NCBI RefSeq assembly: GCF_900163635.1
Contig: NZ_FUID01000026.1
Location: 1 to 64,000 of the forward strand
Length of the DNA: 64,000 bases
Reading direction: 5' to 3'
From: Leucobacter sp. 7(1)
GTDB taxonomy: Bacteria; Actinomycetota; Actinomycetes; Actinomycetales; Microbacteriaceae
Shown here piece after piece: positions 53,002 to 61,792 of this stretch (position 1 is its first letter; the number at the start of each line of letters is the position of its first letter). Both the position numbers and the translations under genes were made by a program. Under the pieces are notes generated by a model. That model was given only the letters and a program-made list of their open reading frames with translations. It was not told the DNA's origin and did no database searches.

Positions 53002-54000
53002 TCAGGCCTGCGCGTTCCACTCCGGAAGCACGCGTACGACGAGGGCGCCGGGGTCGACCACCCCGGTGACCGCGAGCGCGAGCCCGAAGTCGTCCCCATC
53101 CAACTGCACAGGCTCCGGCCCCGGCACCGACAGCGCGTATCGCGTCGCCTGGAGGTAGGAGACGCTGCGGGTGTCGTTGACGAGGTCGATGATCCGGCGG
53201 CCCGTCTTCGTCTTCCGAAGCACGCCGTTCTCCCAGCCGATCTTGTTCCAGATCCGGAGCCAGGAAAACGGTCCGAGCGGGCGCAGCGCGACGACGTCGA
53301 GTTTGCCGTCGTCAAGCTTCGCGTCGGGGATCAGGAGCACCCCACCCGGCATCAGCCCACAGTTGCCGATCATCACCGTGTATACCGAAAGCGGCTGCAC
53401 AGGGGAGTTGTCGATTGAATAGTGAATCTGCAGCGGGCCGTCTCGCAACATTGTGCGCACACCCGCATCGACGTAGGCGAGCCACCCGAGCCGCTTCTTG
53501 AGCGTTGACCGGGTCGCGGAGATCGTGCGAGCGTCGAGCCCCATCCCAGCGAGCACGAGGAAGAGATGTTCGACCTGGGATTCATCCTCACGCGTGATCG
53601 TGAGGATGCCGACATCGACAGCGCGGTTCCGTCCGTAGAACGCCGCGCGCACGGCCTCCTCGATCCGGTTGAGGGGAATGCCGAGGTTGCGGGCGAGCAG
53701 GTTTCCCGTGCCCTGCGGCACGATCCCGATGGGGATCCCGGTGCCGCGAAGCACCTCGGACACGGCACGGATCGTGCCGTCGCCCCCACTCACGAGGACA
53801 ACGCTCGCTCCGCGTGCAAGGGCCTCTTGTGCGGCCGCAACTCCTGCGTCCTCGGCGGCCGTCTCGTACCAGTGTGTGGGGGCCCAGCCGACCTGCTGTT
53901 CATGCGTCGTCACCGCGGCCCGCAGTGCGTTGATATCGGTCTTGAGCGGGTGATACACCACGGCCGCGCTCGGCTGGGGGCGCGCGGGAGAGGCAGACAT
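53002..54000 (-). CDS. Diacylglycerol kinase-like lipid kinase
   Basis: A 332-residue DAGK-catalytic-domain protein with the nucleotide motif VVLVSGGDGTIRAV (about 68-81) and IGIVPQGTGNLLARNLGIP. It probably phosphorylates diacylglycerol or a related lipid at the membrane. TACGCT lies 6 bases before this ATG on the minus strand, which supports a leaderless start here over the longer frame. It is convergent with the HAAS gene and divergent from serS. Confidence 0.9.
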   Translation of the reverse strand: MSASPARPQPSAAVVYHPLKTDINALRAAVTTHEQQVGWAPTHWYETAAEDAGVAAAQEALARGASVVLVSGGDGTIRAVSEVLRGTGIPIGIVPQGTGNLLARNLGIPLNRIEEAVRAAFYGRNRAVDVGILTITREDESQVEHLFLVLAGMGLDARTISATRSTLKKRLGWLAYVDAGVRTMLRDGPLQIHYSIDNSPVQPLSVYTVMIGNCGLMPGGVLLIPDAKLDDGKLDVVALRPLGPFSWLRIWNKIGWENGVLRKTKTGRRIIDLVNDTRSVSYLQATRYALSVPGPEPVQLDGDDFGLALAVTGVVDPGALVVRVLPEWNAQA

Positions 54001-54106
54001 GGCACCAGCGTAGTGCCCGCGGCGTCCGGAACCCGGGTGGGGCGCGCGTGAGTGATGTCGCGAGGAAGCCGCCACCGTTCAGCCGGGCACGGCTAAGCTG
54101 GGACGC

Positions 54107-55378
54107 GTGATCGATCCAGTCTTGCTCCGCACAGATCCCGAAGCCGTGAAGCGCTCGCAGCGCGCACGAGGAAGCGACGAGGGGGTGGTGGACAGCGCGC
54201 TCGCCGCCGATGCCGCGCGGCGTTCCGCCCTGACTGAGTTCGAATCTCTGCGCGCCGAACAGAACGAGTTCGGCAAGCAGGTGAAGGCGGCCTCGAAGGA
54301 GGACAAACCCGCGCTGATCGCGCGCGCGCAGGAGCTTGCGGCCGCCGTGAAAGCCGCAGACGCCCGCGCGAAAGAGGCGGAAGCCGAGTTCGCCGCCGTC
54401 GCGATGCGCATCGAAAACATCGTCATCGATGGCGTGCCCGCCGGCGGCGAGGAGAACTTCGTCACGCTGCGCGAGGTCGGGGCGAAGCCGGAGTTTGATT
54501 TCCCGGCGCGTGACCACCTGGAGCTGGGCGAGATGCTCGGTGCGATCGATATGGAGCGCGGGGCGAAAGTCTCAGGCGCACGGTTCTACTTCCTCCGTGG
54601 AGTGGGCGCCCGCCTTGAGCTCGCACTCATGAATCTCGCACTCGACAAAGCTCTGAGCCACGGTTTCACGCCGCTCATTACGCCGACCCTCGTGAAGCCC
54701 GAGGTGATGCGCGGTACCGGGTTCCTCGGTGAGCACGCCGACGAGGTCTACCACCTGCCGGCCGATGATTTGTTCCTGACGGGAACCAGCGAGGTCGCGC
54801 TCGCCGGGTACCACTCGGACGAGATTGTGGATCTTGCGCCCGGTGCACTGCGTTACGCCGGCTGGTCGACCTGTTACCGCCGCGAGGCAGGATCGCACGG
54901 CAAGGACACCCGCGGGATCCTGCGCGTGCACCAGTTCAACAAGCTGGAGATGTTCGTATACGCCGATCCGGCCGACGCAGAGGCGGAGCACGACCGTCTT
55001 GTCGGGTGGCAGGAGGAGATGCTGCAGGCGCTCGGCCTGCACTACCGCGTCATCGACGTCGCCGCGGGCGATCTCGGATCCAGCGCCGCGCGGAAGTTCG
55101 ACATCGAGGCCTGGGTCCCCACCCAGGATGCCTACCGTGAGCTGACCTCCACAAGTAACTGCACCACGTTCCAGTCGCGCCGCCTCGCGACCCGGTTCCG
55201 CACGGAGAGCGGCAAGACCGCGCCGGTTGCGACCCTGAACGGTACCCTCGCGACAACCCGCTGGCTTGTCGCGATCCTCGAAACTCATCAGCAGGCTGAC
55301 GGCAGTGTCACCGTCCCGGAGGCGCTGCGTCCCTACCTGGGAGGGCTTGAGGTCCTCACCCCGATCACTGGAGTGTGA
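54107..55378 (+). CDS. serS: Seryl-tRNA synthetase
   Basis: A 423-residue class II synthetase. The N-terminal coiled-coil arm (about 1-100) binds tRNA-Ser. The catalytic core has [11 protein letters not shown], FRxE-like [20 protein letters not shown] (motif 2), and [14 protein letters not shown] (motif 3). TAAGCT lies 7 bases before the GTG start (leaderless). A tRNA-Ser gene lies 950 bases downstream. Confidence 0.96.
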   Translation: MIDPVLLRTDPEAVKRSQRARGSDEGVVDSALAADAARRSALTEFESLRAEQNEFGKQVKAASKEDKPALIARAQELAAAVKAADARAKEAEAEFAAVAMRIENIVIDGVPAGGEENFVTLREVGAKPEFDFPARDHLELGEMLGAIDMERGAKVSGARFYFLRGVGARLELALMNLALDKALSHGFTPLITPTLVKPEVMRGTGFLGEHADEVYHLPADDLFLTGTSEVALAGYHSDEIVDLAPGALRYAGWSTCYRREAGSHGKDTRGILRVHQFNKLEMFVYADPADAEAEHDRLVGWQEEMLQALGLHYRVIDVAAGDLGSSAARKFDIEAWVPTQDAYRELTSTSNCTTFQSRRLATRFRTESGKTAPVATLNGTLATTRWLVAILETHQQADGSVTVPEALRPYLGGLEVLTPITGV

Positions 55379-55382
55379 CCGA

Positions 55383-56261
55383 ATGACGACCCCCCTGCTG
55401 CCGCCTGTCTCGGAGGCGGCACGCCACCTCGTTGCGCTCGACATCGACGGGACCGTGCTGAGTCACGGTTTTGGAGAGGGCGCGGGCGACGACTCGGAGG
55501 GCGGCCGGATCGACCCGGATCTGGCCGTGGCGATTCGTGCCCTGCACGAGGCGGGGCACGAGGTCGTCATTGCGACTGGGCGGTCGGTGGACGCGACGCT
55601 GCCCATCGTGGAGCGACTCAAGATCCGGCCTGACTGGGTTGTCGCAGCGAACGGTGCGGTGACGTTGAAGCGGGATCCGCTCGCGACGCGCGCTTATCGC
55701 CGGGAGATCGTTGAGGCCTTCGACCCGAGTGACGCGCTGCAGAAGATCCGCACTCAGCTGCTGACCGCGCGCTTTGCGGTCGAGCTCGCGGACGGCGGCT
55801 TTTTGTACACGGAGCAGATTCCAACGGGCACGCTGCCTACGCAGCAGCGGAAGGTGCCCTTTGAGGATCTGCTCGGGGTGCAGGCCTCTCGTGTGGTTGT
55901 GGTCTCGCCGGATCACCGCCTTGAGGAGTTCCTGGGGGCCGTCGAGTCGCTGGGCCTCACCCATGTTTCCTACGCAGTCGGGACGACCTCCTGGCTCGAC
56001 ATTGCGCCGTACGGGGTGACGAAGGCGAGCGCGCTTGAGGTTGTGCGCGAGCGGCTCGGGATCGATCGCTCACGTGTCTTCGCGGCGGGGGATGGGCGCA
56101 ACGACATCGACATGCTCCGTTGGGCCGCGCACCGTGGAGACGGTGTGGCGATGGGCCAGGCTGACCCGGACGTGCAGCAGGTAGCTTCTCGCGTCACACT
56201 CCCGATCCAGGAGAATGGCCTGTTGCTCGCGCTCCGCGAGCGGTTCCCGGGCCTCGCCTGA
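55383..56261 (+). CDS. HAD-family (Cof-type) phosphatase
   Basis: A 292-residue HAD hydrolase. Catalytic Asp20 and Asp22 are in LDIDGTVL, with VIATGRS as motif II and FAAGDGRNDIDML as motif IV; a Cof-type cap lies between. Such enzymes dephosphorylate small sugars or cofactors. The ATG is 4 bases after the serS stop, so it is cotranscribed with serS. The substrate is unknown. Confidence 0.9.
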   Translation: MTTPLLPPVSEAARHLVALDIDGTVLSHGFGEGAGDDSEGGRIDPDLAVAIRALHEAGHEVVIATGRSVDATLPIVERLKIRPDWVVAANGAVTLKRDPLATRAYRREIVEAFDPSDALQKIRTQLLTARFAVELADGGFLYTEQIPTGTLPTQQRKVPFEDLLGVQASRVVVVSPDHRLEEFLGAVESLGLTHVSYAVGTTSWLDIAPYGVTKASALEVVRERLGIDRSRVFAAGDGRNDIDMLRWAAHRGDGVAMGQADPDVQQVASRVTLPIQENGLLLALRERFPGLA

Positions 56262-56327
56262 CCCGCGCAGCGCTCGCGCTTCGCGCATGGTGCGCAAAGG
56301 CGCCCGCGGTTTGCTAGGCTCTTTCGC

Positions 56328-56418
56328 GGAGGGTTGTCCGAGCGGCCGAAGGAACTTGTCTTGAAAACAAGCACTGGGTAACCCCCAGTCAGGGGTTCAA
56401 ATCCCCTACCCTCCGCCA
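56328..56418 (+). tRNA. tRNA-Ser (TGA anticodon)
   Basis: The acceptor stem GGAGGGT/ACCCTCC closes the gene. The anticodon stem CTTGT...ACAAG holds a TGA anticodon. A long variable arm (CACTGGGTAACCCCCAGT) is the class II feature of tRNA-Ser. The CCA end is encoded. Confidence 0.95.
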
Positions 56419-56420
56419 CA

Positions 56421-56459
56421 AAGTGCCCGATCAGGTATCAACCCGATCGGGCACTTTTT
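56421..56459 (+). terminator. tRNA-Ser terminator
   Basis: AAGTGCCCGATC pairs perfectly with GATCGGGCACTT, followed by a T-run. Confidence 0.9.
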
Positions 56460-56527
56460 ATTGCCTAGTGGTGCAATGCAGCCCCGTCCCGCCCTGCCGC
56501 GCCCGCGTCCCGCACCTTGATCCTGCG

Positions 56528-56585
56528 CCGAAAGGTCAATTTCGCACATCCCGAGTGGGGAAAAGACGCAAAATTGCGCTTTCGG
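56528..56585 (+). repeat. 58-bp palindromic element, copy 4
   Basis: The arms CCGAAAGGTCAATTTCGCAC and GACGCAAAATTGCGCTTTCGG pair. It has the same total length as the copies at 50965-51332 and shares ATT-CGCACAT and AAATTG, so it is a diverged member of that family. Confidence 0.65.
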
Positions 56586-56634
56586 GGGCGTAGGGACTTG
56601 GGTGCGCGGGAGCGGGGCTGGGGCGCGGGCTTTG

Positions 56635-57108
56635 CTACTGCAACGGGTGCGCCACCATCGTGCCTTCGAGGCCCTCATCTTCTTCGGGCTTGGGGTCGCG
56701 CGCGTCGGAATACGCGAACATGATCGATGCGGTGGCGAGCACAAACGCGATGATCCCGAGCGGGTTGCACAGCGCGATCGACATCTCCGCGGAGAACGCA
56801 GAGCCGGAGGCGAGGCTCAGAATCGATTCCAGTTGCCCGTTCGCGAGGTCTGGCACCGTGAAGCCGAACCCGATCGCACACACCCAGGTCAGAATGAGGG
56901 TGACGATGGTGCTGCGTCCCGTGCGCTTACCGCGTGCTCGGGTGATCGAGATCCGGCGCGCAAGCCACAACTGCAGCCCGGCAAAGATGAGCCCAATGGT
57001 GGGGACATACCACCAGGACAGTGACCCGCCAATCCCAAATGGCCACCGGCCGAGCGCCATCCACAGCGCCAATACCACTCCAACAACACCAACTACGCGG
57101 CTGTTCAC
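56635..57108 (-). CDS. Small multi-span membrane protein of unknown function
   Basis: 157 residues with about four membrane spans and an acidic C-terminus (DPKPEEDEGLEG). It belongs to no family I recognise. The start is GTG, with AAGGAGC upstream; longer frames begin further 5'. It lies between tRNA-Ser and tRNA-Thr on the opposite strand. Confidence 0.7.
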   Translation of the reverse strand: MNSRVVGVVGVVLALWMALGRWPFGIGGSLSWWYVPTIGLIFAGLQLWLARRISITRARGKRTGRSTIVTLILTWVCAIGFGFTVPDLANGQLESILSLASGSAFSAEMSIALCNPLGIIAFVLATASIMFAYSDARDPKPEEDEGLEGTMVAHPLQ

Positions 57109-57229
57109 GCGCGCTCCTTCTCTGCAAGCGTCCCGCCGACATGCCCGGCGTTCATGTATAGCCAAGCAGATTTCGTATCGGGATGCGAAAGGTGCTATTC
57201 TCAAACGGTTGTCATCGCAAGGTGGCTAC

Positions 57230-57301
<72 letters not shown>

Positions 57302-57336
57302 CTGACTCTCTGGCCCGCACTCGTGCGGGCCAGTTT

Positions 57337-57410
57337 GGCTGAGTAGCTCAGCTGGTTAGAGCGCACGACTCATAATCGTGAGGTCGCGGGATCGAGCCCC
57401 GCCTCAGCTA
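57337..57410 (+). tRNA. tRNA-Met (CAT anticodon, elongator type)
   Basis: The acceptor GGCTGAG/CTCAGCT and anticodon stem CACGA...TCGTG enclose a CAT anticodon. The T-arm is CGGGATCGAGCCCCG. From the base after the anticodon onwards, 48 bp recur exactly at 61691-61738, so this gene is the attachment site of an integrated element and stays complete. Confidence 0.95.
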
Positions 57411-57421
57411 CAGAGAGTCAC
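57374..57421 (+). repeat. attL: left copy of the 48-bp direct repeat
   Basis: It begins AATCGTGAGGTCGCGGGATC and runs through the 3' half of tRNA-Met to AGAGAGTCAC. It is identical to 61691-61738. Bases outside differ (CAT before and AACG after, against CGG and GAAA at the right copy). Confidence 0.92.
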
Positions 57422-57682
57422 AACGAAACCCCCTCTTCGGAGGGGGTTTCGACGTTTACGCGGGGTTGCCGATTCAATCGGCTGGCGACCAATGAGGTAG
57501 TCGAGCGTGACGCCAAATGTGTCCGCGATGGCCACCACTTCGTCCAGGGTCCACCTGGTTACGCCGTTTACCTTGTTGCTCAGTGTGGGGGCCGATAGGC
57601 CAGCTTTCAACGCGATTTGCTTTTGCGAGACGCGACTACCGAACCTCAGGTGGTTGACCCGAAGCGACACGTGGTCGTACAT
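57404..57682 (-). CDS. XRE-type helix-turn-helix protein
   Basis: A 92-residue protein. Residues about 10-68 match a Cro/CI-type helix-turn-helix (VSQKQIALKAGLSAPTLSNK, then GVTRWTLDEVVAIADTFGVT). The C-terminal 20 residues are Arg-rich and are encoded by the terminator hairpin and the attachment repeat, so the stop codon lies inside tRNA-Met. The reading end may thus be an accident of integration. No good ribosome site is seen. It could be the element's regulator. Confidence 0.65.
   Translation of the reverse strand: MYDHVSLRVNHLRFGSRVSQKQIALKAGLSAPTLSNKVNGVTRWTLDEVVAIADTFGVTLDYLIGRQPIESATPRKRRNPLRRGGFVVTLCS
57425..57450. terminator. Hairpin after tRNA-Met
   Basis: GAAACCCCCTC pairs with GAGGGGGTTTC around a TTCG loop. 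It lies just inside the island and overlaps the 3' end of the XRE-like frame. Confidence 0.75.
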
Positions 57683-57727
57683 GTTTGATTCAAGCTGCGG
57701 CTCACTGATGCCCCCAGATTACTTGAG

Positions 57728-58133
57728 GGGCTCATCGCAAATGAGGGTGTAAAGATAGGCGGCGGAGTTCCCTGCGCCCCCCCCAACTAGGCCCACAGCC
57801 ACGAGCTGCCCATCCCGCATCGAAACTCGAAACCCTTCGAGAGGTTCAGATCGTTCCTTACTGGAACGGCGCTACCCAACACAGGCGATCCGGAATCGCG
57901 AGTGTGGCCAGGAGCCAGAACCTCGAGAGAGAAGCTCGAAGACGGGCCACTTTGGTTGCGTGTTGCGCGGCAACACGCAACCAAAACGGCCCTTCACGAA
58001 TTCATCTCGGATCACGGATCGCCGCTGGCGGCCACAACCAAGTGACCAGGCGCGCTGGCAAGAACCCACAGGCCCCCTGAGCGGCCTTCCTTGAGCTCCC
58101 GTGCAGCTCTACACCCTCAAATGCGAAGAGCCC
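57728..58133. mobile_element. Inverted-repeat pair, ISL3-like ends (MITE-like, 406 bp)
   Basis: GGGCTCATCGCAAATGAGGG (from 57728) and the reverse complement of the stretch ending 58133 (GGGCTCTTCGCATTTGAGGG) are near-identical 27-bp ends facing outward. GGCTCTTC is characteristic of ISL3-family ends. No transposase frame lies between them, and I see no target duplication. The interior holds a strong hairpin and no credible gene. Confidence 0.6.
57951..57985. repeat. Perfect 16-bp stem with 3-base loop
   Basis: TTTGGTTGCGTGTTGC, loop GCG, then its exact complement. It lies in the middle of the ISL3-like inverted-repeat unit. There is no T-run on either side that clearly marks a terminator. 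Confidence 0.8.
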
Positions 58134-58135
58134 GA

Positions 58136-60769
58136 TTAACTCATCGCCGACCGCCACCTCCTGCCGAGGAGGAGCACCGCGGCACCGAGGAGGAGGACAC
58201 CCACCCCGAGGACACCAATGCCAGAGCTCTCGGCACCCGTACGCGCGAGCTTGCCGCTGGTACCGGAACCACTCTGCTGCGTGGCGGGGCTGTTCCCGGC
58301 GCCCTCTTCCTCACCAGTGCCGATACCTGCAGAAGCCATTACGATTTCGACAGTGGTGGAGCTGGGCAGCAGGTCAAGCCTCTCGGGGGCGAAGACGAGT
58401 TCGATCTGGTGTGACCCGACGGAAAGCGCAGGAAGAGTGACCGAACCAGCACCGGCTTCAACGCCAAAGGGCAAGTCGAGGGGCTTACCATCTTCGAAGG
58501 CCTGCACGGAACCATCGACTCCTACCGACTCAAGGGCCGCGAACACTGGAACTTCGGCCACCTCGCCCGCTGCCACTGAGTAGCGGGTCTGACTGGCCCG
58601 CACGCTCGTTTCAAAGCCTCGTACCTCGAAGGTGACAGGTTCGCTCTCGGAAGGCGCGAAACCGGGTCCTGGCACAAACCGAGCCGTGATGGTGTGCCGG
58701 CCCACTGGCAACTCGCCGACCTCGAGCGAGAACGCCGACATGGCATTGTTCAGCCCCTCTTCCGCTGTCTCGCAGTCGAGATCGACCCCCTCAGTGTCAC
58801 AATCCAGCCCGGCAGGGATCGTGAAAAGTTGCTCTTCCGGCTCGCCCTCGCTTGCGACAACCTCGATCGCGCCGCGCGGATCGGTTGTGTCGGTGTCGTC
58901 TGCGTTGGTGACGGTGCCCGCGAAGAGGATCGTACCGTCAGCGCTGATATCGAGGTTCGAGAGATTCAGGACCGTACCCGTGGCGATAGTCGCGACGCTG
59001 ATGGGCAGCGGCACAGAATCTGACGGCAAGAAGTACGCGTCATCATCCCCGAGATACGAGACCGTCAAGGTTTGTGCCTCAGGCGGAATTACCGCGTCTG
59101 CGAATACCGCGAGTCCGCTGTCGTTGAGCTCGGTAAAAGCGACTGGCTGCCCATCAGATTCGAGCTCGGCAAAGCCGCCGACTGTGGCGCTTGAGGAAGT
59201 GACCTGCGCGGTGATCCTCGCCGGAGTGAACGCCTTCAGCGAATCGGGAACCGAGACAAATTCGGTCGCGGTCGCGGTCGGGGTGGGAAGCTCCGGGGGA
59301 GTCAGATCATCATCAGTGCTGAGATCATTTCCGGTGTCGACGCTATCGGTAGCACCGACGCCATTGGTGTCATCGGCACTATCGAGCTCATTGGTGACTT
59401 CGCCATCTTCGAACATGGCAGTGGGGCCGGGGAAGGTAACTCGCAGTGTGGAGGTCGAGCTCGTGAGCCCCGGCTGCTCTGGAGCAAATTTGATACGGAA
59501 TTCGTGTTCGCCCGGGCTGAATCGCCCACTGGGATGCCGCAAAAAGAGGTTCGCGTGCCCGTTGGTCGCACCGGTGACGTTGTCGTTCGTGTTGCCCTCG
59601 GCGAGCTTCTGATCTCCCTCAGTGACGACGAAAGTGCCTCGTGTTCCGACATAGGAGGTGCGGGCCGTGCTGGCGAACACCTTCACCCCAATGCCGACGT
59701 CGCTCAGTGGGGTGCCCTCTGCGGTGAACGCGACGAGAGACTTGCCAGGCACCACGACGTATGAGGCGGTCGTCGATTCAAAAAAGTTGGAATTCATGCG
59801 CACGAGCCAGGTGGCAGTCTTATCGTAGGTAGAAGCGCGACCTTTTGCGTCACGCACGCCTGCCGCGGTCCAGGTCATGCCGGCGCCGCCGCCGCCGCCG
59901 CCGCTCGAACCCCAGAACTTCTGACCGCCGCCGCCGCCCAGACCACTCGCTGGCCAACCGCCACCGCCTGCGCCACCGCCACCGCCGTCGGTGTTGAGGC
60001 CCGCGGAGCTGCCCGCCTGACCCACCGATTTGTACCCCTTTGCCTGAGCGTTGTCAATGCCAGCGAGCCCACCGGCGCCGGGGTGCGCTCCGCCGCCGGA
60101 CCTGCCGTTACCGGAAGTGGGTTCTGAGGGGGCGTAGGAAGTGCCGCCCATACCGCCGAGATTTGTGACGCTCACACTCTCGCAACGCCCGTCCCCAAAG
60201 GTTGAGCATTGCTTCTTGTTCTCGCTGTGTGTGGCACTGCCGCCCGCACCGCCTCCACCACCGGCCACCGCGACGAGTGTGCCGTTGAGCTTCACGGCTG
60301 CGGCTCCGCCTCCTCCTCCTGCGTGTTTGCCGGTGATGCTGCCCTTGCCGCCGGTGCCGCCGCTCACAAAACCCTTACCGCCGTCTCGTTCATCCTTCTT
60401 GCCGGTGGCGCTCGTCGAGGCGTAGACCGTGAGCACGTCGCCGGGCGCAACATCAAGCTCGACCGAGAAATCGGCACCCAGACCACCGGAAGACCCTTTT
60501 CCGGCCCCCTGGCCACCGGTGCCACCGCGCAGCGCGACCACGACAGTGCTGACTCCGTTCGGCACGCGCCAATCGGTGCCTGAAGGATCGGTGAAGCCGT
60601 AGATGGCATCGGTCGGATTGATGACGGCCTGTGCCGGGGCGGGCGCAACCAGAGTTACAACACTGATGGCGAGTGCCGCTGCGGTAGACAGTGCGGCCAG
60701 CACGCGCGAAGTGCGGCGAGGCGTGCGGTGAATGGAGGTGTCGGCGTCGTCACCGAAAAGGTTGGTCAT
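58136..60769 (-). CDS. Glycine-rich, LARTG-anchored surface protein
   Basis: An 877-residue protein. It has a signal peptide (cleavage likely after APAQA), then a Gly-rich domain (about 60-300) with runs such as KLNGTLVAVAGGGGGAGGSA and LGGGGGQKFWGSSGGGGGG. Ig-like beta-sandwich repeats follow (about 330-770), separated by an acidic Asp/Thr stretch. The end is the sorting signal LARTG (841-845), a hydrophobic helix and a basic tail. LAxTG is the class E sortase motif. TATACT lies 6 bases before this ATG (leaderless); a start at 60796 is less likely. The stop is 3 bases from the ISL3-like repeat. It is the main cargo of the island, perhaps an adhesin. Confidence 0.85.
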   Translation of the reverse strand: MTNLFGDDADTSIHRTPRRTSRVLAALSTAAALAISVVTLVAPAPAQAVINPTDAIYGFTDPSGTDWRVPNGVSTVVVALRGGTGGQGAGKGSSGGLGADFSVELDVAPGDVLTVYASTSATGKKDERDGGKGFVSGGTGGKGSITGKHAGGGGGAAAVKLNGTLVAVAGGGGGAGGSATHSENKKQCSTFGDGRCESVSVTNLGGMGGTSYAPSEPTSGNGRSGGGAHPGAGGLAGIDNAQAKGYKSVGQAGSSAGLNTDGGGGGAGGGGWPASGLGGGGGQKFWGSSGGGGGGAGMTWTAAGVRDAKGRASTYDKTATWLVRMNSNFFESTTASYVVVPGKSLVAFTAEGTPLSDVGIGVKVFASTARTSYVGTRGTFVVTEGDQKLAEGNTNDNVTGATNGHANLFLRHPSGRFSPGEHEFRIKFAPEQPGLTSSTSTLRVTFPGPTAMFEDGEVTNELDSADDTNGVGATDSVDTGNDLSTDDDLTPPELPTPTATATEFVSVPDSLKAFTPARITAQVTSSSATVGGFAELESDGQPVAFTELNDSGLAVFADAVIPPEAQTLTVSYLGDDDAYFLPSDSVPLPISVATIATGTVLNLSNLDISADGTILFAGTVTNADDTDTTDPRGAIEVVASEGEPEEQLFTIPAGLDCDTEGVDLDCETAEEGLNNAMSAFSLEVGELPVGRHTITARFVPGPGFAPSESEPVTFEVRGFETSVRASQTRYSVAAGEVAEVPVFAALESVGVDGSVQAFEDGKPLDLPFGVEAGAGSVTLPALSVGSHQIELVFAPERLDLLPSSTTVEIVMASAGIGTGEEEGAGNSPATQQSGSGTSGKLARTGAESSGIGVLGVGVLLLGAAVLLLGRRWRSAMS

Positions 60770-60895
60770 CGTCCAAGTATAGACGCATGTAGGCATTCGG
60801 GGGCATAGTGGGAGTGCGGAGTTTGGTCAAGATCTCCCCAAGATGATGCTTCCTACACATCTATCCAAAAGACCTGGGTCTGGTGCACGACGGTC

Positions 60896-61144
60896 CTATA
60901 CGGGGTGTGCTGAAGCTTTGGTTGAGTCCAGGGTCTCCGCCGCCAGTGCGACGACATCCTTCATTAGGGTCTCGAACTCGATGGGGGTCAGTTTCCCGAG
61001 TCTGCGTTGCCGCCTCTCGCGATGGTAGATCCCTTCAATCCACTGGACGATCGCGAGACGCAGCTCGAGCCTGGTGGCCCACCGGCGCTCGGGCAAGAAC
61101 ATAGCCGAGGTCGGCGATGTCGTCTGAGAGGACCCGGTACCCAC
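60896..61144 (-). pseudogene. IS3-family transposase OrfB, C-terminal fragment
   Basis: The last part matches the end of IS3-type DDE transposases (ELRLAIVQWIEGIYHRERRQ, then LTPIEFETLM). The catalytic core is missing. It is separated from the OrfA remnant just upstream by a short frame-broken segment reading RELHEDDPEGGYRVLSDDIA. The element is a deletion derivative. Confidence 0.75.
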
Positions 61145-61183
61145 CCTCGGGGTCGTCCTCGTGCAGTTCCCGGAGCACCCCGA

Positions 61184-61504
61184 TCAGATGCGCCTCCTCC
61201 GCACCGCCGCGGCCATCTCGCGGCGCTCATCAGGATCGGTCGATGGGGTCATCCCATGCGAGCGGAACCGGTCGTCTCTCACCCACGTCTGCAGCGCGGT
61301 CTTCGAGATCCCCAGGTCCCTGCACGCCGTCTTCTGCGACGACCCCGCAGTGACCATCGCCACGGCGTCTCGTGTGAACTCATCGGAATTGATCTTCGGC
61401 ACGACTGCCATACTTCCAGCGCACTCCATACCCAGGAAGTATGCGGTCATGGACTCAACCGAAACCTCAGCAGACCCCAATGCCTGGTGACCTTCGTCTG
61501 TCAC
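61184..61504 (-). pseudogene. IS3-family transposase OrfA remnant
   Basis: The N-terminal helix-turn-helix of IS3 OrfA is recognisable (VPKINSDEFTRDAVAMVTAG and ACRDLGISKTALQTWVRDDR). The true start is probably at VPKINS or just before it. The usual coiled coil and the programmed frameshift into OrfB are lost. With the fragment at 60896 it is one decayed IS copy. Confidence 0.75.
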
Positions 61505-61690
61505 CCCGCGAACGAGTCACCCCAAGAACTGATCTTTCCCTGCCCCTGAAGCGAACAAGATCAGGCTCGCGCGTTGGGGATCGTTCGTGTGCTTGCACAA
61601 CGTTGGCTCTTCCATTCGGCCAAGTCAACTGTGGGCAAGGAAGGGTCAACTTTTCGTGCTGAAAGTGGCGAATTGGCTTGGGTGAATCGG
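61505..61690. other. Right end of the island without genes
   Basis: I see no coding frame with support. The stretch lies between the IS3 remnant and the right attachment repeat. An integrase gene would be expected near one end but is absent. Confidence 0.5.
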
Positions 61691-61738
61691 AATCGTGAGG
61701 TCGCGGGATCGAGCCCCGCCTCAGCTACAGAGAGTCAC
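61691..61738 (+). repeat. attR: right copy of the 48-bp direct repeat
   Basis: It is identical to 57374-57421 and holds the 3' half of tRNA-Met without the 5' half. The hairpin right after it (61738-61773) was probably the original terminator of the tRNA gene before insertion. Confidence 0.92.
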
Positions 61739-61773
61739 GAAAATACCCACGGTCTTGGTCGGGGGTATTTTCG
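61738..61773. terminator. Hairpin after attR
   Basis: CGAAAATACCC pairs with GGGTATTTTCG. It follows the tRNA fragment and also ends the convergent gene at 61793, so it is probably bidirectional. Confidence 0.75.
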
Positions 61774-61792
61774 TTTGTCAGCGATGTGCCTG

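Larger units (their letters stand above)
57374..61738. mobile_element. 4.3-kb genomic island in tRNA-Met
   Basis: The island is bounded by perfect 48-bp direct repeats that include the 3' half of tRNA-Met, a classic tyrosine-recombinase target. It carries an XRE-like gene, an inverted-repeat pair, a large surface protein and a decayed IS3 element. No integrase is visible, so it is probably a remnant that can no longer move by itself. Confidence 0.85.

Noticed and set aside
57507-57752. 81-codon frame opposite the XRE-like gene
   Set aside because: It overlaps the recognisable helix-turn-helix on the other strand and has no domain or ribosome site.
57951-57985. Intrinsic terminator
   Set aside because: The stem is perfect but lacks a T-run and has no adjacent gene end; it is listed as a structural repeat instead.
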